NCBI RefSeq assembly: GCF_036884655.1
Contig: NC_088342.1
Location: forward strand, 9,481,501-9,545,500
DNA: 64,000 nucleotides
Source: Musa acuminata AAA Group
Taxonomy: Eukaryota > Streptophyta > Magnoliopsida > Zingiberales > Musaceae
Direction: 5' to 3'
Translations under genes and position numbers: made by a program
Notes under the pieces: model-generated
Databases searched by the model: none
Seen by the model: only the letters and a program-made list of their open reading frames with translations
What the model was told of the DNA's origin: nothing
In this document: one piece after another, positions 47,800 through 61,062 of the stretch
Numbering within the stretch: position 1 is the first letter of the stretch
Layout of the letters: each line of letters starts with the position of its first letter

Positions 47800-49927
47800 T
47801 CAGATCCTAACGGGCATCCCTGACCTATCCAACCGGCCGGAGCCCGGGTAGGCCTTGATCGAGAAGTTGGCGTGCAGAGAAGAGGACCTCTGAGCCAATG
47901 GCGCCCAAGGATCGTGCCGGTCTGGCCTCTGCTTGGGCGCGCTGTGAGACCGCACCTTCGCCTTCGAAGACTCGGTGTTCGCCATGTAGTTGGGGTGGTC
48001 CGAGTAACCACAGCACAGGCTCTGAGAGCACTCGCTCTTCGAGGGCGTGAACGGCCCCTTCCTCGAGCTTCCAGGTCGCGACGAAGCAGAGCAGAACTGC
48101 GGGCTCTCCCCGTACTCGCCGGCCTCGAATGGAAGCATCAGGTGGACCATAGACTGCTGTCCAGGAAACGACCGCTGGGCCCCGGTGGATTCCATCGACG
48201 GCGAGCCGGGCAGGGTTACGAAGCTATAGCTGTTCTGATCAGAGGTTAGCGTGGAGGATGAGGAGTGGACGTACGTGTTCCGGCGCTTGTGATGGTACTG
48301 TGGCTTCCCAGGATCCACTTCCAGGATCTTAGCATTCTTCTCATCGTCCACCGAAACACCAGCCCCCGTCTTCCTCGCGGATTCTGGGTCGTCCCAGTAC
48401 CGTTCCTCCACCCACTGATCCAACCAGTTCCATCCCGCAGTGTTTGCTCGGTCCCGATCACCACTCGCCGGCCTCCAAACAGTTCTCTGCAGACGAGAAT
48501 AGCATGATTCCATCGATGTGCATCCTGTGGTGCAAGCTTGTAGGGTAAACAAGATCTACGCTTACAGCATGGCCTTCGCCGGGGGCCTTCTCGAACTTGC
48601 TCCTTTCCGACCGGAGCACGCGGCACGCCCGGGCGCGAGCTTGGACTCTCACCAACGCCTGCATGCATCGCAGCGTCTCGGCGGCCTGTTTCCTGACGAT
48701 GTTGCCTCTGACCAGTGCTTGCAGCTTCACCAGCCCTTTCAGTGCCTTCAAGGCCTTCCTCGCCTTCACACCGTCAACTTGTCAATTTACCAAACACAAG
48801 ATTTCTCTAAAGAACAAAAAGGAAGCCGATTCCTTTGCAGAAGAAACCAGATTGAAGTTGAACCCCATCGAACCTATTCCAACCAAATTGTCCTAAATGT
48901 GGTTCTCAAGTTTAATGGGTCGAATGGTAACTAGTAGGCAGGAGGAGAAGCAGCAGCATCAAAGAATCTAGACAAAAGCAGTCATTTCCAATGCAAACTG
49001 CAACAACCAAATAGAACAGAGGATACGGATCCCTCCCTATACAGTCAGGGAACCGATGAAATAGATGAAGCGGAAGGCCAAAAGAGTTCTCCATTCAAGG
49101 CAACAAGGGAGATAGCGACTACAGACTGAGATACATGGAAAATTTTAGGTGACAGGATGGGATCGAATCACGCAAACCAGCTCACTCCACCCAAGGCAGA
49201 TGAAAAGCACGCAAATCGATGCTTTTGGCGCTGCCCGGAGTGCCCAAATGGACGACGATTACGCGATTAAACGACTGCCGTCGCGTAGAATTACATCTTG
49301 CAGGTCTTCTGGGAAGCGATTCATAAACTAAGCTTTTCAAGAACAAAGATGATAAAAATCGAATTTGTAACAGCGGGTGGTGATTCAATGAGTTGAGGAA
49401 CAGATTAGACCTTAAAATTTCGATTTTTTTTCCAGGTAATTTTATAGAATTGCCATCAACAAACACAGTTGGACTGCAATTGAAGAGATAAAGAAGGGGA
49501 GACTACCAACCAGATATCCCCGGAAAGCGGCCTGGATCTTGATCGCCGCCTTCTCCTCCCGCTTGCTGGCGGCAGCAGGGGTGAACCCCACGGCAGCCCT
49601 CCCGCTGCTGGTCAGCCGGACGACCGCTGCCGCGGCCTGCGCGGCTGCCACGGCAGCCTCCGCCACCGCCGCGGTGGCCGCCGCGACGGCGATCGCCCGC
49701 TTGTTCTGCGCCTCCTCGTCCGCCTCCCTGTACTTCCGCTCCTCCGTGACCGCCGCCGCCGTGTGCTGCCACCGACGGTGCTGGTGGTTGCTCCCCTTCT
49801 CCCGGAACGGCATCACGAAGCCCCATCTCCTCTTGTCCTTGGCCGGCCTGCCCTCCGCCGGGTATCCGCCGGGATCCGCCTTCTTCCCGCCGAAAAGGCG
49901 ACGGAGCCACCTCGTGGTTCTCCCCAT
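47800..49927 (-). CDS. IQ-domain (IQD) calmodulin-binding protein
   Basis: IQD proteins bind calmodulin and often microtubules or membranes, acting as scaffolds in calcium signalling and cell-shape control. Three coding exons on the minus strand: 49927-49511, 48763-48566 and 48486-47800; 433 aa. The N-terminus [16 protein letters not shown] is basic, as usual. An alanine-rich stretch ([20 protein letters not shown]) follows. The IQ67 region spans exon 1 to 2: [14 protein letters not shown] at 126-139 ends exactly at the phase-0 intron found in this family, and [20 protein letters not shown] continues at 140. Further IQ-like repeats run to about 190. The C-terminal half is Ser/Pro-rich and ends [13 protein letters not shown]. 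Intron 2 is only 79 bp. The donor of intron 1 is CTG/GTTGGT; a second GT 4 bases later would break the frame. Exon 1 is strongly GC-rich. Confidence 0.93.
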
Positions 49928-52549
49928 TCCCGCCCTCTTTCCCCCGCTCCTCCTCGACTCTTCCCCACGTTAACTCAATAGCTCATCTCCCCTACGACAC
50001 GTCCATTTATCTAATTCTTCTATTTAAAAAAAAAAAAGAGCGCGAAATTGAATCTAAAATAAATCGAAAAGGACACGTGTGAACGAGAGGGTTCTTTTAC
50101 TAATGGCTGTGGTTGATATAGCAACAACAAATAATTAGGCATTCTGCGGTATGGTTATTTTACTTTTATGCCCTTCGAGATCGTGGGCATTATGTTATTC
50201 TCTTTGTTCTTTTCATCCTTTGGATGGGACCCGCACGCTGTTGACCAATGGAAAGACGGACCCACGAATCATTTTGAATTCGAAGTAATGTTCGGTGTGT
50301 CGGCATACGATCAGGAAAACTGTTCAACGTGTGAGAAGACTCGTTTCCCCTCTCTCAAATGATAGATTTGAAGCCTCGTGCAAGATCGGACGGTCAGTTC
50401 GACTCGATCGATGGGGACCCCGGTGGGGCAGGGATGAGGTGGCAGGCGGATGGAGCGTCGGTTCTCGCGGACGCATCCCACCAACCATGCGACCGTGTTA
50501 CACCGAACAGGAATATAGGACAGTGGGCGTGAGAAGGACGAGACCTGCGGTGCGGCCGCGTCTTCAATAATTGGTTAGGTAGCTTCAAACGAGCCAATCG
50601 CTCACCAGCTGATCCATGTCTCGCCCGCTGACGAGTCAAAGATGTGGGGACGACCTGTAACACGTCAAAGAGTTGTACGTAAGTTCTGGTCAAAATTGTT
50701 ACATCGACACGTATTGCAGGATTCCTGAGGTCGTACTGTAGAGTTGTAACTTGAGCATGGGATGCAAACACCACATGCAAAAAATTATATGCTAAATAGG
50801 AAGATATCGGGATCATCATCATCATACAAGATCATGCTTTAATTAACTAGCAGGCAATAGAAATGTGCCAGACCCAATTTGGCATCATCAATTGGGCAAT
50901 ACTAATGATCTTACATATTACCACTGCCTTCGTCGCTTGGGGCACCCTATTCCAGATTGTATAACTCTTCAACCATACCAGCATCATAAACCATGCTCGC
51001 ACAAAAAATTTGAAGCCTTAGAACCTCATAATCAAAAAGTTCTATCAAGAATTATACATCATCATGGCACTTTTCCTGAGACTAATCAAGTTGTCATAAT
51101 CTTTTCTATACGGAGGTTTGACACTCACTCTATTATCATTTCTTAATAGAAAAAAATGGATTCCCTAAAGTATCACAATAGTGATTTCATATCCTCATTT
51201 ACCTTTTGAATTATCCATGAATAATTTTTTTGCCTATTACAAAGCTCATCTCAATAAGACTATCAACAAGATAACTTGAACACCATAATTATATATTTCA
51301 AAGATACTTAAACATTGACCATCACTTCTAGCCTTATCATCATTACAATTTTTAGTCACCAACAAAATCCATTTAAACTAGGGAGTAATAAAACATTCAA
51401 ATTTGGTGGTTTGCCAGCCTCATAGTTTTAAAAGGTTAATACTAGATCACACCTGATTCTCTTATAGACCTTAAATGCAAAGATTTTAAATCATCCAATC
51501 CAGCCACTCTGATTTTAAAGGTACAGCCACTGTGTACAGATCAGTAGAAATGAATGGATTTGTATATTGAATGATGACCTTGTGACATAATTTGTGCATA
51601 CAGCACACACACATGATCATGCAAATGAATATCCAGCAATACATTTGCTTTGATGTTCTAAAGATACTCCAGGGATGAGGCCTAGTGACCACAATAGAAT
51701 GTTGCTGTTGCTAGAATGAATTTGAAAGTTCTGAAATAATGCAAAATTCAAATTTCAATAAATTGCAAACTATCATCCACCAAAGCAAAATTTATAATTT
51801 TATGAGTCATCAAGCAACAATTAACTTGGAGGTCAAAGAGCACTTTCAAGCACAAGTTTTCACTGAAGCAGTTACACTATAGAGTAGTATGTCAATCATA
51901 AATACATCAAGGGAAGTGCATCTGAACTCAAACATGTTTTACAGGAAGCAGTAGAGATTCTTGAATAGAGAAAAGCTTTTTAAATTTGATATTGTTTGCA
52001 AATTTCTAGAGAGGAAAGGCTCAAAAGATTGGAAGCAGTACATGTAGCCAACTCACTTGTATAGCACATATGTGAAATGCAGTTAAATATCAGGGTGGAT
52101 ACACAATCCATCTTGAATGATTCAATCATATAAACGCTTTGATGTCACGATTCAGCAATCCAAAAACTTTATTGGAAAGGTCAATTTTGATCATTGGTGC
52201 CATAGCATTTCATAGTCGTAGCCCTGAAAATAGTTCCAAAATATTCTTCTACATGCTTTGACAGAAAGTAAATAAACATGCATTGAGATTTGACAAAGCT
52301 AATTAAATAAGCTATGATCAACAAAAGAGGGCAAATGAAGCAGAAGTTTGTAGTAAAGCTGTGGAGCCTCTCACCTAGCACGGAGATCAACCAAGAAACT
52401 CTAGAAGTTGATGCTGTCGATGACTTATTTCTAACTTCAAGGATAGCATCTGATGAATTAGGGTTCCAAGAACAGCAACGAGCAAGAATGATGATTAGCA
52501 TTCAACGAAGAGATAATAAAGAGCAAGGAAATACCTTCGATTTCAAGCG
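49928..52549. other. IQD upstream region and AT-rich intergenic DNA
   Basis: The first few hundred bases are the IQD leader and promoter side. Beyond that there is no recognised gene. An open frame at 50865-51146 includes CLRRLGHPIPDC, faintly like a retroelement zinc knuckle, but the spacing is wrong and nothing else supports it. Confidence 0.4.
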
Positions 52550-52750
52550 ATCAGGAAAAGTAATGCACAAGCCCACCATGGGGTTCTATCATTCCCAGTT
52601 GAGCCGAGGTACAAGGAGCGCTTCCAGCTACGAAGAGCCGCCGCCCCCATCTCCCGCTGATCTACAGATCCGACGGCGAAATCCTCCACGATGGCCCTCG
52701 CCTTCAGCCGTCGTCGTCCATCGCCTCCGGTCCCTTCTTACGGTTCCCTT
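52550..52750 (-). other. GC-rich island, possible first exon of an unrecognised transcript
   Basis: A short GC-rich patch in an AT-rich region. On the minus strand it holds candidate ATGs, for example a 35-codon frame starting MGAAALRSWKRSLYLG that stops at a TGA just before a GAAATCGAAG/GTATTTCC donor-like site. No homology is recognised and the frame does not continue sensibly. It might be the 5' end of a non-coding transcript or of a gene with downstream exons I cannot see. Confidence 0.2.
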
Positions 52751-54074
52751 TTTGTTTGCTTCTATATTTCATTGCAAAAATGTATTTATGTTTTATTTTT
52801 TACTTGGAAAACTTCAAGATGCAATTTTTTCTGAAATCCAAACAAGTAGTTTCATTTCATTTAGGATAGAGCAGAGCAGAGCATCCCCTGTTCATGGAGA
52901 GTCCATCTTCCAAGCAAACACCTCTGCTTCCACTTCTAGTGCTGGAAGTGATGCAGCTTTCAAGAAGCTCCATTTTTATTCCATGGTCGGTGGACGCTTC
53001 CCAACTTCGTTACAGCCATGCATGCACTTCTCAAGGTCAACAATTCATCCACTTGATCCGAATAAACGTCGACGTCAGGTTTGGTGGATCTCTGCTCCCT
53101 CCCGCCGGGATCTATCAGTTGGCAATCTCACCCACCCACCAAAAATAATACTTATTTAGCTGCAGCTCTCTCTCCCTCTCATGCATTTACCAACTCTCTT
53201 GACATCAAGGAAGATAACCTTCCATGAACAGAGAGGCTGCAAATTTTCTGTATCGGTTTATCCATCTTGTTAGTCTACCATGTTGACAAATCAAACTCGA
53301 CTATAAATCCATCTAATCTTGTGAACCAATTTAGTTCTTTTATTTCTGAACTGAGACTAAATTCCTGGGTTCAGCCAAGGAGGCCATCATATCAGTTCTG
53401 AAAACAGAGATCAAGCTGTTGCAGGTTACATAGCCAATGCCCAGTCATTACAGATGGAGAGGTGTGGCATTGCATGACCCACCTGAACAGTGAAATTGAA
53501 CTGCTTATACGAAAACAACACTCTCCGTGTGAATCACCAGAATAGCTTGCCTTCAGGTTGAAAGTGAAAGCTGAAAGATCGTACACCAACAAATGTTCAT
53601 GAAAACTTTGTGCCGAGGAAGATGATGTTGTTGGTAAGTTCATGGCAGAGGAGGTCACAGCTCTCTGGTACATGGAATTTAGCAGTACCTGAACACAGTA
53701 CAGTAATCATCTTTCCATCACCTCAAGGAAAACAAAGAGATCAAAGCATGTACTTACTGCAGACTTACAAAAGTTGAGAAGCTGCAGAACCAGTTCACCT
53801 GTGAAGGACCAACATGAGAAACCAGTAAGGGTTCACATTACAAATTTCTTATACAACCCCCCCTCTTGCATCATAATAATCATGTCTATTGAAAGTGCCA
53901 AGAGAATCGAGGCAGCTCGGATCGAATGAATTACAACAACAAACTACGACGAAAAGAAAAAAAAAGAAAAATGGCAGCTCGGATCGAATGAATTACAACA
54001 ACAAACTACAACAACAACAAAAAAAAGTAGTGAAATCAAGAGAATAAGATCTTAATAGTCCTCTGCTATGCAGC
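52751..54074. other. Intergenic DNA and PMT 3' flank
   Basis: No gene recognised; the plus-strand frame at 52314-53159 lacks any known domain. Near 53909-54010 a ~75-bp unit with GGCAGCTCGGATCGAATGAA is present twice in direct orientation. The right end is the probable 3' UTR of the PMT gene. Confidence 0.45.
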
Positions 54075-56228
54075 CTATTCTTGGTTTGGTCCAGGAGCTG
54101 TCCAGTATGTCTTCACCACCAGAAGGAGCTTCTCCCTCTGGAGAGGGCCGTCTTCGTGATCCATGATTCGACTGTTCCATCTCATTCCATCTGCAATGCT
54201 CTTGATCTTGACCAAGGCATCCACATCATCCCTAATGATCACCGTGCCTTCGGGTCTCAGGATCCTATCCATCTCCAACAAAATGTCCTCCATCTCACAT
54301 CTGAAGTAGAAGAATGGCAGCTTGTCAGTCGAACATGAGCAGCTACATGATGCAGAATCAAATCCTTCTTACCTGTCCTTGTAAAGAGTGAACACTGAAT
54401 CAGCATGAAGGAGATCATACGTCCTCGGATATGTAGACATTGCCTCACACCTGCCATGAACGGATATGTGAGTTAGAGCAGATTCCGGCACCAACAGTAT
54501 CAGATATGTGAATTGAGTCACTTGCCAGTCCTGATAGGTTCCAATCAATCCACGCTCGTAGATGACTCCGAGAGTGTTAACATCAGCTGCTGTTGGCACA
54601 ATGTTCATCACCCAAAGGGGGTCATCGATCAGCGCAGCAGCAAAGCCACCAAACTTGGCGTTCATGTCGAGCAGGTTGCGGTACCTCCCCTTCTGCCCCA
54701 GTTGGTTGATCACCGTCTTGTAGTACCCAACCCTGTTCTTCCACAGCTCTGTATCTTGCAGGAACACCTCAGGTGTAGCTCCATCGATGCTTCCACGCGC
54801 GATCCTGGGCGGCACCGCCGTCAGTCTTTCAGGCCACTTCTTCAGTTCTCCGCCGGAGATCTCTTCGACTCTGACCACCTCGGGCAGGGGGGTTATGCAA
54901 CTCTCCGTCTTTGTGTACCTACCACCACAAAATTTATAGCAGATCATCAGCCGAAAAGATAAGACTTCATTGGATTGGCTGTCTGTGAATCGTGTCCGAG
55001 AGCGTACCAAGCTGTATCAGGATTCTGTGATTGGCAGAACTGGGGTGATCTAACCGTCTTGCGATTAGCTTTGCAGCCGATATGATTGATAGGCTTCTGC
55101 CAGATCGCGATGTCTCCTTTCTCCTTGAGTTTGTTCCAGCACAGGCTCCTGGCAACAGCTTCGATGGCTGATTGCTCATGGTTCAAGTCCTCCCGTGTTC
55201 TGTCCCACCCCTTCCAATGCTTCTTCCAGTTAACCGGCGGACCAGAGAGGATCCAGTAGCCGCCAGGCCTCAGAATACGATCGACCTCGATCAGGTACTG
55301 CCCATCTTCGCACAGTGATTACGACAAACAGTTTGAGGGCGGATCCAAGAAGCAGAACCAAATCTAAGGAGCAGCAGAATTCGAGTACCGTAGAGGTGCC
55401 AGGGGATGAGGCACCTTGAGCAATGGGCCATGTCGAAGGCCCTCGACGGGTAGGGGAGGCGGATCGAGGCGAGCACGCCGATCATGGCCGGGACGCCGCG
55501 CTCGAGGGCGAATTGGACTTGTGCCTCGTGGGAGTCCCTCGGCGCGAACGACATCGTTAGCACGTTGCGGGAGAGGAGGTACGCCCCCCAGCTCGCCACC
55601 TGCACTCGGCATGATCCAACAATAGGCAATCAAGAAAGATCCAAAGAGCTCTCATAGCTTCTTGATATGAAGAAGGTGAACGAATCCAGTGTACAAATTA
55701 CACCACCGATTCAAGCATAAGCCACCGGGTTGACCTCAACGCCAGTTTACGGTGAAACAAGAGTTGACTTTGGCCAGAGTTTACCAGTCTCAAACAAGAT
55801 AATGAATCGATCTAATTGGCCGACACAGATCCGAAATTAAATGCAAAAAAACAAGTCCAAAATAACCCCATGATTTCCTGATCGAATTTAATCTCGAGAA
55901 ACTACGATCATGTGTTCTTCAGGAAGAAACAGTAATCCCTGTTCCATTACCACGGCGAAAACCAATGCCAACAGGACGCCGGGAATCATGGCCGAAAAAA
56001 AGACAGATCTTTCTGCTCTCGCCATGCCCAAAATCCAATAATTGCCCGGAGCAGCGTTGACCCGCCGGCATCCAGAACCGGAAAGCGAGAAGGAAGAGCA
56101 TAAACAGGGGAAGTAGAGAATAGAAGGAACCACTCACCCCGCAGCCGGTGTCGACGGCGGTCCGGATCGACCCGTCACTTAGAGAAATAAGCCGGTCGAT
56201 GTCGTCGATGTACGCATCGGCGCCGTTC

Positions 56229-56260
<32 letters not shown>

Positions 56261-56827
56261 CTTGTCCCCGTCGACATGGATCCAATTCTGGACCGCCTTC
56301 TCCACCGTGAGCTCCTTGTGCGGAACATTGGCGAACCACGCCGTCTCCCGGCTCGCCGGCCACGGGAACGGGTTCCTGTACCCCGGCGGGGCCGGGATTA
56401 GGCACTTGAGGAGCTCCCCTTTCGTAGGGCAGTGCCGCTCCCGGTAGATGAGCCGGTCCCGGTCGAACCGCAGCGACCGGTCCCGGTCCTCGCACGGCGT
56501 GTACTCCGAGTACTTGATGTCGCACGCCGGAAACTCCCGGACCGACGGCGCCCCAGCCGCCGCCTGGTCCGCCCCGTGGTGGACGGCGAAGTCGAGCGCC
56601 GCGGCGCGGCCGGTGATGGGGGAGGCGGCCGGGTTCCGGTCGCAGGAGACGGCCGTGACGACGGTGGAGGTGACGGAGGTGGCGCCGCTCCCGTGCTGCC
56701 AAATCCCCAGGAAATAGGAGGCGGAGCAGAGGATGGCCACGACGCCAAGGCGCAGCAGATTCGTCCGCTTCCAAAATGGCTGGTACAGCTTCCACACGCC
56801 GGAATAAGGGTTGGTGGCTCCCGCCAT
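54075..56827 (-). CDS. Probable methyltransferase PMT (DUF248/Methyltransf_29 family)
   Basis: A Golgi type II membrane protein of the plant QUA2-like PMT family, thought to methylate cell-wall pectin; enzyme activity is inferred for most members. Six coding exons on the minus strand: 56827-56138, 55599-55389, 55305-55008, 54918-54526, 54450-54373, 54300-54075; 631 aa, the usual length. After a short cytosolic part, one membrane segment spans residues ~24-43 ([20 protein letters not shown]). [20 protein letters not shown] opens the catalytic region. [19 protein letters not shown] around 226-235 is the SAM-binding motif, split by intron 1. [35 protein letters not shown] and the C-terminal [20 protein letters not shown] follow. 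Intron 4 (54525-54451) has a GC donor (ACTG/GCAAGT); the others are GT-AG. Exon 1 is very GC-rich. The closest members seem to be the PMT15-18 group, but this is tentative. Confidence 0.94.
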
Positions 56828-58638
56828 CCCTCACACGTCACCTTTAGCGGCTTCTCCGGCCAAACTACCGCCCAAGGCGTCACCTTTAATGATCCCAAAC
56901 AGAGAAACAGAGGAGGAGAAAGAGCAGAGAGAGGAGGTGAGGGAGACGGAAGTGCGTGAGACTGTATCCAATCACTTCTCGAGACAATTCTATATAGAAG
57001 AATGGGCTCGGAAGCATGTGAAGAGGGGGAGACTTTTCCAAGCGAAATTTCGTAGCATATGAATGCGGTAACGTCTCCCCCGGAAGACCTTTGGATTTGG
57101 GTGGGACATGGCGTGACGCTTCTGCATGGAATTGGATGATGACTTCCTTTCTACCCAGGAAAAGAAGCATCGCTACGTCCTCACCTATCGACGAGAGAAG
57201 ACGTTCAACGGTGGGACGATTCCATGCACGTAAAGAGGTTTCGCCGCTGTAACAACCGTCTTCATACATCCCTTGTTCTCCACTGTTCTCGTGAAGAGTT
57301 CTCGTGCCCACAGTCCAAAAAGGATTGTACGTGTGGGGCGAGGAAGGAGCACGGCCGCTGTTCTGCATCTGGTGCAGTGGCGGACACCATGAAGGTTGCA
57401 GAGCGGGTGATGATCCAGTTCAAGGACAAACCAAACCCAATGATGGGCGGGGGTCCATTCTCGGCTGCGTTTGGTGTGCCCATGAAGAGAGGGAGAGTCA
57501 GGACAGGCAATTCCTGAGCACCCCTTGTGAACCATACCAAAAGAACACCTCCCCGGTGGATGCTCAACAAGAAGATCTCAAGACCCAGCCTTTTGTAGAT
57601 GTCGCCACAGTTCAAGAAACAGCAAGAACAGTAGAATTCTTCTGATGCAAGCAAAAACTTGGCTTCAATCATAATTGCTTCACTCACCGGCAAGGCAACT
57701 TTTGCCACTGTCTGCCTCATGTTTATGCCACTCATTGACACGAACAACATCAGTGATGTTTAGGTAGAATGAACACAGGCCCATCACCATCAAGTATCCT
57801 TCTCGAAAGATAAATCCAGAGGGAGGCAACAACATGCATGATCTTTAGGCAGTAGGTAATTATGCTCACCTAATCACGGTAGCCACTGGCTTCGCTTGTT
57901 TGTCACCTGGCAGTGGAAAACCAGCATGAGAAAGCTAAACCCGGTGCTGTGGTTTAGTTCACCGGTCACATCCCGGGCTGTGGACTCAGCTGGTCCACGG
58001 TCTTGACAAAGTTGCACGGCATCATTGCCAACCTAATTGTCCCCATCAGTGAAGCCACAGTTCACAGGCACCCCATGTGTTCGACTGATCTCGCGGAGAG
58101 GGCACCTCTGTTCGCCGAACAAAGCTGCCGTCTTCTTTCTCCTGCGGCGGCCATTTCCACGGTGGGCTTTCCCCCACACCCCATTCCTGTGGTCGATTCG
58201 AATCCTTTTACACGGTTCGAGTTTACCTCATTTCGATGTCGATGTCTCTTCGATACTCGAATTAGGATCGATCGAGAGAGATGGAGAGATCTTTAACGTG
58301 CATTATTAATCCATCAAGAGAGCACATACGGCGTCTCTTTCGTTCTTCTTCTTTCCTGTGAAAAACGGGCGACAGATTGCAATCGATGCAGACACTCTAC
58401 TGATCTCGATCGAGTTGGTACTTCGCGGTACGCTTATCCCCGTTTCTCGCTGCTTGCGATCGCATTGAGAGGTAGAGATCTTCGTATCTCAAGTTGTAAC
58501 TAATCTCTGGTTTCGATTAGCTACCGTTTACATATCATCCCATCTCGTCTATTAAACTATGAATTCTACATTTAATAGGGTCAATAAATACCACTTATGA
58601 TTGATATTTCTTACCATTATAATTATTAAGATGATAAA

Positions 58639-58645
<7 letters not shown>
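56828..58645. other. PMT upstream region and intergenic DNA
   Basis: The first ~150-200 bases are the PMT 5' leader and promoter. Open frames in 57185-57750 and 58003-58309 on either strand show no known domain and overlap each other, which suggests composition rather than coding. Confidence 0.4.

Positions 58646-58677
<32 letters not shown>
58646..58677 (+). repeat. (TA)n microsatellite
   Basis: A TA dinucleotide run of about 15 repeats, in AT-rich DNA. Confidence 0.9.
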
Positions 58678-58680
<3 letters not shown>

Positions 58681-60783
58681 TTTGAGATATAATACATGAA
58701 TATTTGAACGTTATATTATTGTCAATACGAGACTCTTTATCGAATCATTCGAATCTCTTATTTTTTTTCGATACATCTTATACAATTAAAATTAATATTA
58801 ATAAATATACATACTTATTTTTTAAGTTATTTAGTTAAAACCTGATTTATGTGGTTTTATTGACGAAAATTATGATTGATCAAATCTATTGCTCCCCTAA
58901 AAATTAAAACAATAAAAAAAATCATGTCCCACTTATCCATTAGACTATTCTACCAACAGTGAATGAGGTGATGTGCATTAAAGTTGGAACAATAATTGAA
59001 ATCGCCCATAAGTCAACAATGTGTGATCGACTCACGTTATATATGTCATGGTTTGCTGAGCCTATTAAATAAGAATAAAACTAAATGAAACAGTGGGGTT
59101 AGATAATTATTATCCAATGAATAGTTCGATCGACTTTTTTTTTTGTCGTTTTATTGTGATAATATATTCGGCACTTATCGATCCAAGTTGGATAAGCTCA
59201 ATCAATCAAGTCCATGTATTAATGCGATTACATTATTTGTCACTATTCAATTTGATGTGATAACCATTTGTTGAGTCTATTACATTATCCTAACATGATT
59301 AAGACATTTATGATATATGAAATTTCATATCAAAAATCGATAAATACGACTTGGAAGAAATAATTCAATCAACCTTTTTCTTGTATACGAAAACTCAAAA
59401 TTTTAGGATAATTAGCAAATTGATAAATAAAAATAAATAAATTTCATTATTGTTGTCACTACAATTGCTTTATAATATCATGTACATAATCCGATCTCGG
59501 GGGTCCATTGGTGGGCTCTGATGGTTGGACTATTACATTTCATTGTCTCTTTATTCGTATGGAAACTCGGATAAGTCAATGATTTTTGTATTTATCCTTT
59601 TGCATAAATATTATAATTTTTATTAATTAGTTTACCTAAAAATATATTTACTATTGGGCTTTTACTTGATGACTTCATCCTAATTGATTATGTAGCTTCA
59701 TCTCTCTCGTAACCTCTCTAGTTTCATTTTTGTGATTATCTTTTTCTTTTTTATTATCCTATTATATTGTTGTAGACTCTCCCTATGGACTCTATTGTCC
59801 TTATCACTATTGTTACTTACTCTCTCCATCACTTGTAGTCTACCCATTTATCGTTCTATCTTCCGTCAACGTAATTGTCAATCGGTTCTATTGGCTATCA
59901 ACGATCATTGACCTAGCTTTTTTTTTTTTTTTTTGTCATTAACTCAATTATTTGCGAAAGAGATGGAAGAAGAAAAAGATGAGGAGGAAAAGGAGAGAAG
60001 AAGGTGAGGAGGAAGAATAAATAGAAGAAAAAATAAAAGGAAGAAGAGAATGATATTTTGGAATATTTTAAAAGAGTAGTTTAGATATATTAAAATATGA
60101 TTGTAGAATGTAAAATGAGGTTTATAAATAGTAATCCTTTTTTTTTCTTACTATGACGAAAATGTCCTTAATCAAATTCATAAATGATGTTGATAATCCA
60201 TCAATGAATTGATTTTTGAGATTAATCAGTCTGGTCTAATTCAACTAAACCAAACTCGACTTGACGCGATTGGATCAAATCGATCATTAGTGGGTTCGAA
60301 CAACTCGATTCAAGAGCTTTATGGGTATTTTGGCATAAATGAGATGTCTCAGGAGACACCATCAAATAAGAAAGGTAAAATATCAATTTTTATTCAGCTC
60401 ATCTACGTCTTAATTAAAATGATAATTTACTTATATAATATTTGTGAATATATGTTAACAATTTTAAGTGGTGACGATACAGCGGACCTACTTATCAAAT
60501 TTTTTTAAAGATATAGTTAACCTAATCGATAAAATTTACTACTAAAATTAATATAAAAAATTAAATATTATCCTTGATCATTTGTTTAAAAAATATGAAA
60601 ATTTTCATATATTGGGTGGCATATATTTTTTAAAAAATATTTGCTTGTTTCATTCAAAGATTATATAACATGTGAATTTATGAGCGGAGGAAGATGGCGA
60701 TGTAGATCCCAATGCTCGACAATTACGTTAGTGTCGACATAAATGTAAAGCGATGAAAGAGCTGATCAACACTTATATCGATG
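58678..60783. other. AT-rich intergenic DNA, no gene seen
   Basis: Low-complexity A/T-rich DNA with short poly(T) and GAAGAAG tracts (around 59921 and 59955-60050). The longest open frame (60209-60508) has no recognisable domain. Confidence 0.5.
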
Positions 60784-61062
60784 TCGACAACGATACAAGG
60801 AAGGGCAACGTTGCTCTGCATTTGCATCATCGTTGATGTAGATGCTGAGCAACATCGTCATTCCCCGCATCGTTGTTAGTGCTAATGCATATGTAGAGTG
60901 TCGACATCTATGTTCTTCTTTTCCTCGACAACAATGTGAGGAAGGATAGTATTGCTTTACATCTATGTTGAAACCGATGCATATGCTAAGCAGTATTGCC
61001 CTTTCTCGCATTGTTGTTGGTGTCGATGCAAATATAGAACGTTGACATCAACATTGTCTTCT
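60784..61062. repeat. Two-copy tandem repeat, ~140 bp
   Basis: A unit beginning GTCGACAACGATACAAGGAAGG (60784) is repeated in diverged form from about 60925 (CGACAACAATGTGAGGAAGG). Both copies contain a CGCATTGTTGTTGGTG or CGCATCGTTGTTAGTG phrase and end with TTCCTCG. It is non-coding. Confidence 0.7.

Noticed and set aside
50865..51146. Frame with CLRRLGHPIPDC resembling a retroelement zinc knuckle
   Set aside because: The first Cys is missing and the Cys-His spacing is off by one; no protease or integrase motif follows.
52314..53159. 281-codon plus-strand frame
   Set aside because: No known domain, uneven composition along its length, and the most gene-like part reads better as a minus-strand GC island.
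54513..54962. 149-codon plus-strand frame
   Set aside because: Antisense shadow of PMT exon 4.
57185..57750. Several overlapping frames on both strands upstream of PMT
   Set aside because: They overlap in four frames without any motif; the usual sign of balanced composition rather than coding.
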